Source: Dendrolimus kikuchii
Taxonomy: Eukaryota > Arthropoda > Insecta > Lepidoptera > Lasiocampidae
DNA: 64,000 nucleotides
Direction: 5' to 3'
Assembly (NCBI GenBank): GCA_019925095.2
Contig: CM034405.1
Coordinates: 9,436,401 to 9,500,400, forward strand
Position 1 is the first letter of the stretch; the number at the start of each line of letters is the position of its first letter. The position numbers and the translations under genes are program-made. Below, piece after piece: positions 60,736 to 64,000 of the stretch. The notes under the pieces are model-generated. The model did not search any database. It was given only the letters and a program-made list of their open reading frames with translations, and had not been told where the DNA came from.

Positions 60736-62345
60736 AGAGGGCGACTATTTATAATAATCCAATTTGTTGTTGAAATTACGAACTGTCGTCAACCAATTAC
60801 AGTCCACTGCTGGACGTATATACCACGTATGCCAGTCCTCTACTTACCTCATGCAGCGTATACCGGTGACTTTACGCAGATTGTCGGTCCACCGGTCTAT
60901 TAACAATCGACCTATTTAAATCCTATCAATGCGTAAAATATAATCAGGCAGACAACAGCAATGCAATATGAACAATTAGCCAGGCAGAGAGCTGCCGTTT
61001 GGTGTTGGCCAACAGCGGAACTTGCCACATGCGCGCGCCGGAAGCCTCGCGACCTTGGCGGCCAAATGTGTAGGCGTTCAATTCACAAGCTGCTAGTCTT
61101 TACCACTGATAAAAAGGATTTCTAATGTGCTTATGCGCAGTGTATGTAAGTAGATTGCCGGTTAGTGAGTCAGTAACTTGTTGGTTTATCATTAAGTCGT
61201 AGTAGTTTTCTGTTGCATGCTCGTTCGAGTCAAGAACTCGGTAATTTCACCGTGTATATATATAATTACCAAGAAACTTTTGCATATAAATAGACAGGGA
61301 CGAGACCGAGCTACTTCGCTAAAAATATTTTATGAATCATTTTTTTCTAGATAACCCTTTTACATCTTTAACCATTGTGAAACTAATTTTTACATTAAAG
61401 TAGATAGTCAAATGAGCTTACTTGATAGTAAGCGATCATAAAGTCTAAAAATTTACCTAATAGAGCGCATAGTTACACCAGGCTCCATTTTTAACGGTAT
61501 TAAAATATGAAGATCATTTTATGAGTTGCCTAAACATAAAAAAATGGTTGAGACAGGTCATATTATAATTGTACCAAACGTGACAAAACCGGAATTACTA
61601 TTTTTCATACAGGAATATAGGATCAGTCTTGGAAGTACATACTATAGTTAGCACAATTTAGAAGCGAGTATTGTGATCATCTTTTGTAATAAATCATAAT
61701 CAATACCAGTTTATTAAAGACCATGCTGGACAGCTTATTGCAGGTCTCTACTAAAGTGTATCACCAAGCCTGGTATTTGGCCTCACCTGAGCACTTCCTA
61801 CACTACTCTTACCTTACATTTACCTGAAAGATTGTAGTGAAAAGAATACTAAATAGCAAAAAATATCCTTTAAACGATTGACAAACTATATTCTTCGAGG
61901 CCTAGGTCAATGATTGCTACTGATTAGTATGCAAAAAGTTTTTCTTTGTCTAGTTGAAGAACTAAAAATGGATCAGTATAAATTGATACGTTCATACTTC
62001 GGAAATAGGAACTGAAGTTATTCTTCGGAGCTTACGATACTGGCAAAGCAGGTAGAGAGATGGCTAATAATAAATAATTAAATTAATTATGGCTTTTAGT
62101 CGGTAGCTGCCTTCGAGACAGCGTTTAATATGCTTAATGTAAGACTACGAGTGGTGGGACGATGTCCTCGTAAAGAAAGGCGGACAGCTAAATTACATCA
62201 ATTACATGAGAATAGTATAATAACATAAAAATAAGCCATTGCTATATTTAAAGTAGCCTCCGTCTTTTAAGTACGGTTCGATGTTATTATATTGTATTAT
62301 TATGCACTTCACTTAGCCAAATTAGTTCTAATTCCATTTTATATT
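60736..62345. other. Upstream pnt intron, nothing recognised
   Basis: No coding exon with a donor in the phase needed to precede the Pointed-domain exon was found, so the missing exon probably lies beyond 64000. A GC-rich patch (GCGCGCGCCGGAAGCCTCGC) is at 61031-61055. Confidence 0.4.
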
Positions 62346-62349
62346 ATTA

Positions 62350-62745
62350 CTAGCTTCTGCCCACGACTTCATCCGCGTGGAATAGTTAAAAAAAAGTAAG
62401 TTAAAAACACCCCCGCTTTTCAAATATTCTTCATTGGTGCTCCGCTCCTATTGGTCTTAACGTGATGATATATAGCCTATAGCTTTCCTCGATAAATGGG
62501 CTATCTAACACTGAAAGAATTTTTCAAATCAGATCAGTAGTTCCTGAGATTAGAGATTTCAATCAATCAAACAAACAAACTCTTCAGTTTTATATATTAG
62601 TATAGATTATTTGTGTTGTCTTTTGTTGGGTGCATTTGTCGATACGTTGGCGTACAATAAAGAGTTATGGTATTATTTACTTCTCTTCTCATATAATAAC
62701 AAATGAAAAGTATTATTAAGGTTTTTATTTATGATTAAATAAATA
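62350..62745 (+). repeat. Duplicated repeat block, copy 2
   Basis: See the parallel order at 59205-59585; from TCAAACAAACAAACTCTTCA onward the two differ at only a few positions for over 150 bp. Confidence 0.85.
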
Positions 62746-62754
62746 GAAAAGTCA

Positions 62755-62995
62755 TGGTAGCTTAGTGGACTCCAAACTCGAGTTTTAACTGATGCGGGTT
62801 CGAATTTTACGCGGAAAGCATTCACCATATAGACATTTTTGACTTAATCTGCATATTGATACAATTGCCACGCGCTGATGGTAAAAACATCGTGGTGAAA
62901 CCTGCACGTCGAGATAATCGATAATAGATCGTCCGTGCTTCAAAAAAATGGAGAGGCCCCAGTCCAGCATTGCGAGTTGTATGGACTGATATTAT
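62755..62995 (+). mobile_element. SINE family D, with tRNA-like head
   Basis: GTAGCTTAGTGGACTCC (A-box region) and TGCGGGTTCGAATTTTACG (B box) open it. The body has GGTGAAACCTGCACGTCGAG, and the tail has CCCCAGTCCAGCATTGCGAG. It is the most complete copy, showing that the D family is tRNA-derived. Confidence 0.75.
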
Positions 62996-63563
62996 AATTA
63001 CACATTTGTTAATGAATCGAATATCGTGAAATGTGGTTTATAACTCAATTGAGATCAATAACGAGGAGAAACATAGGTAAAATGTATCCCTAAAAATAGG
63101 ATATTTACCGCGAGACAGATCTGTTACAATTTACGTAGTTAAGCTACTTGATAAGCTCTAGATTTAAATAAAGATTTACGGTCTTATTTATATTGAGTTG
63201 AAGTTTGAAGGCTTCATTACGGTTCTTAGAGAATATTACAAACTTATTCCAAATCAACATGAATAAAACCGTTAGTAGCTTATTATAAAACAAGAAACAC
63301 TTAAAACAGTTTAATCAGCCTTAGAAACTGTAATATTCAGGCAGAACTCGCCTCGTATGTTAATGGGCCAATTTCATTAACAACCGATTTTAAGATAACA
63401 CGCCGTGTCTCCGTGAGCTATCAGACCATCATTGTGAACGACAATGAGTTCCTTTTTATGTTCAAATAGATCGTTACGAATAGATAGGCTGTTAAGAACT
63501 ACCACTAGGTATTTATATAAGGATCCGCTTTAGTTATTACTATTTTAAGATTACCGAGCTGTG

Positions 63564-63588
63564 GAATTCAGCTACTCCAGCTGAATTC
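63564..63588. repeat. Short perfect hairpin
   Basis: GAATTCAGCT (63564-63573) and AGCTGAATTC (63579-63588) with a 5-nt loop. Confidence 0.8.
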
Positions 63589-63679
63589 TTGTCCAGTCAT
63601 TCTAGTTAAGGCAAACGTTTACTAGAAGGAGAAGGCTTTTAATGTTATGTGATATGTAGTTATTTCGGGAAACATATTT

Positions 63680-63790
63680 ATTAGGGATGGGCCGAATGTG
63701 GTTTGAACCGAATACGAACTTCGGCCGAACATTCGTTAGAACAAAAAATTCGGCCGAACTTCGGTTTGGTTTCGCCACGCTTTCTCAAGA
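63680..63790. repeat. GGGATGGGCCGAA repeat with TTCGGCCGAAC units
   Basis: TTAGGGATGGGCCGAATGTG opens it, and CTTCGGCCGAAC words follow three times. The opening resembles hAT-type terminal repeats of insects; the other end would lie beyond the window. Confidence 0.5.
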
Positions 63791-64000
63791 GCAACACATC
63801 CTGTTGACAACATCAACTTGATAACACCGAATTTTTGTTTTTTGACCATAACCTGTCTCTAGTAAACTGTAAGTATGAGTAGGTTGATAAAAAAATAGAT
63901 TTTTAGACATTTCATTGAAAGAAAATCACCATTTCATAATTCTAAATTTATAATGTTTAAATCGTGAAAAATTATTTCAATCAAAATTAAAATTATATTT

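Overview
The window is animal DNA, almost certainly from a moth or butterfly. It is AT-rich, has GT-AG introns tens of kilobases long, and is packed with decayed non-LTR, SINE-like, maT-type and foldback elements of the kind common in Lepidoptera. No bacterial-type operon, CRISPR array or rRNA is present. Most reading frames longer than 60 codons are chance openings or pieces of transposons.

One host gene dominates. On the minus strand lie the 3' half of the Ets-factor gene pointed (pnt), the effector of EGFR/Ras/MAPK signalling, and its two alternative 5' branches. Right to left these are: the SAM/Pointed-domain exon (60132-60335), a second exon specific to the P2-type branch (58311-58439), the first coding exon of a P1-type branch (36553-36871), and five shared exons (10828-11112, 9690-9845, 8988-9106, 7721-7878, 7116-7179). 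The shared exons encode a Tyr/Pro/Gly-rich linker and the ETS DNA-binding domain, ending at a TGA at 7116-7118. Each junction has GT-AG borders and every reading phase matches. The P1 chain gives 1101 nt, or 366 residues. The exons upstream of the Pointed domain, including the expected MAPK-site region, lie beyond the right edge.

Layout: 1-7115 is downstream flank with LINE, copia, LTR-like and unidentified repeat relics plus hairpins. 7116-11112 is the shared C-terminal exon block. 11113-36552 is a large intron with two 5'-truncated RTE insertions bearing 13-bp target duplications, a decayed maT (DD37D) transposon, SINE-like copies, a roughly 0.46 kb inverted-repeat element, an unidentified 142-codon open frame and several GC-rich islands. 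36553-37330 is the P1 first exon and its CpG-rich upstream region. 37331-58310 is intron of the P2 branch, with few recognisable transposons, several CpG-rich islands carrying ETS and CRE-like sites, and a 32-bp-stem hairpin at 42795-42869. 58311-60335 holds the P2-specific exons. 60336-64000 is upstream intron or flank with a duplicated repeat block and the start of a GGGATGGGC-type repeat.

The biology is that of a two-promoter Ets gene. The long product can take part in Pointed-domain interactions and is MAPK-regulated in Drosophila. The short product shares only the linker and ETS domain behind a different N-terminus, which here contains a tandem KL/RL-x-(F/Y) repeat.
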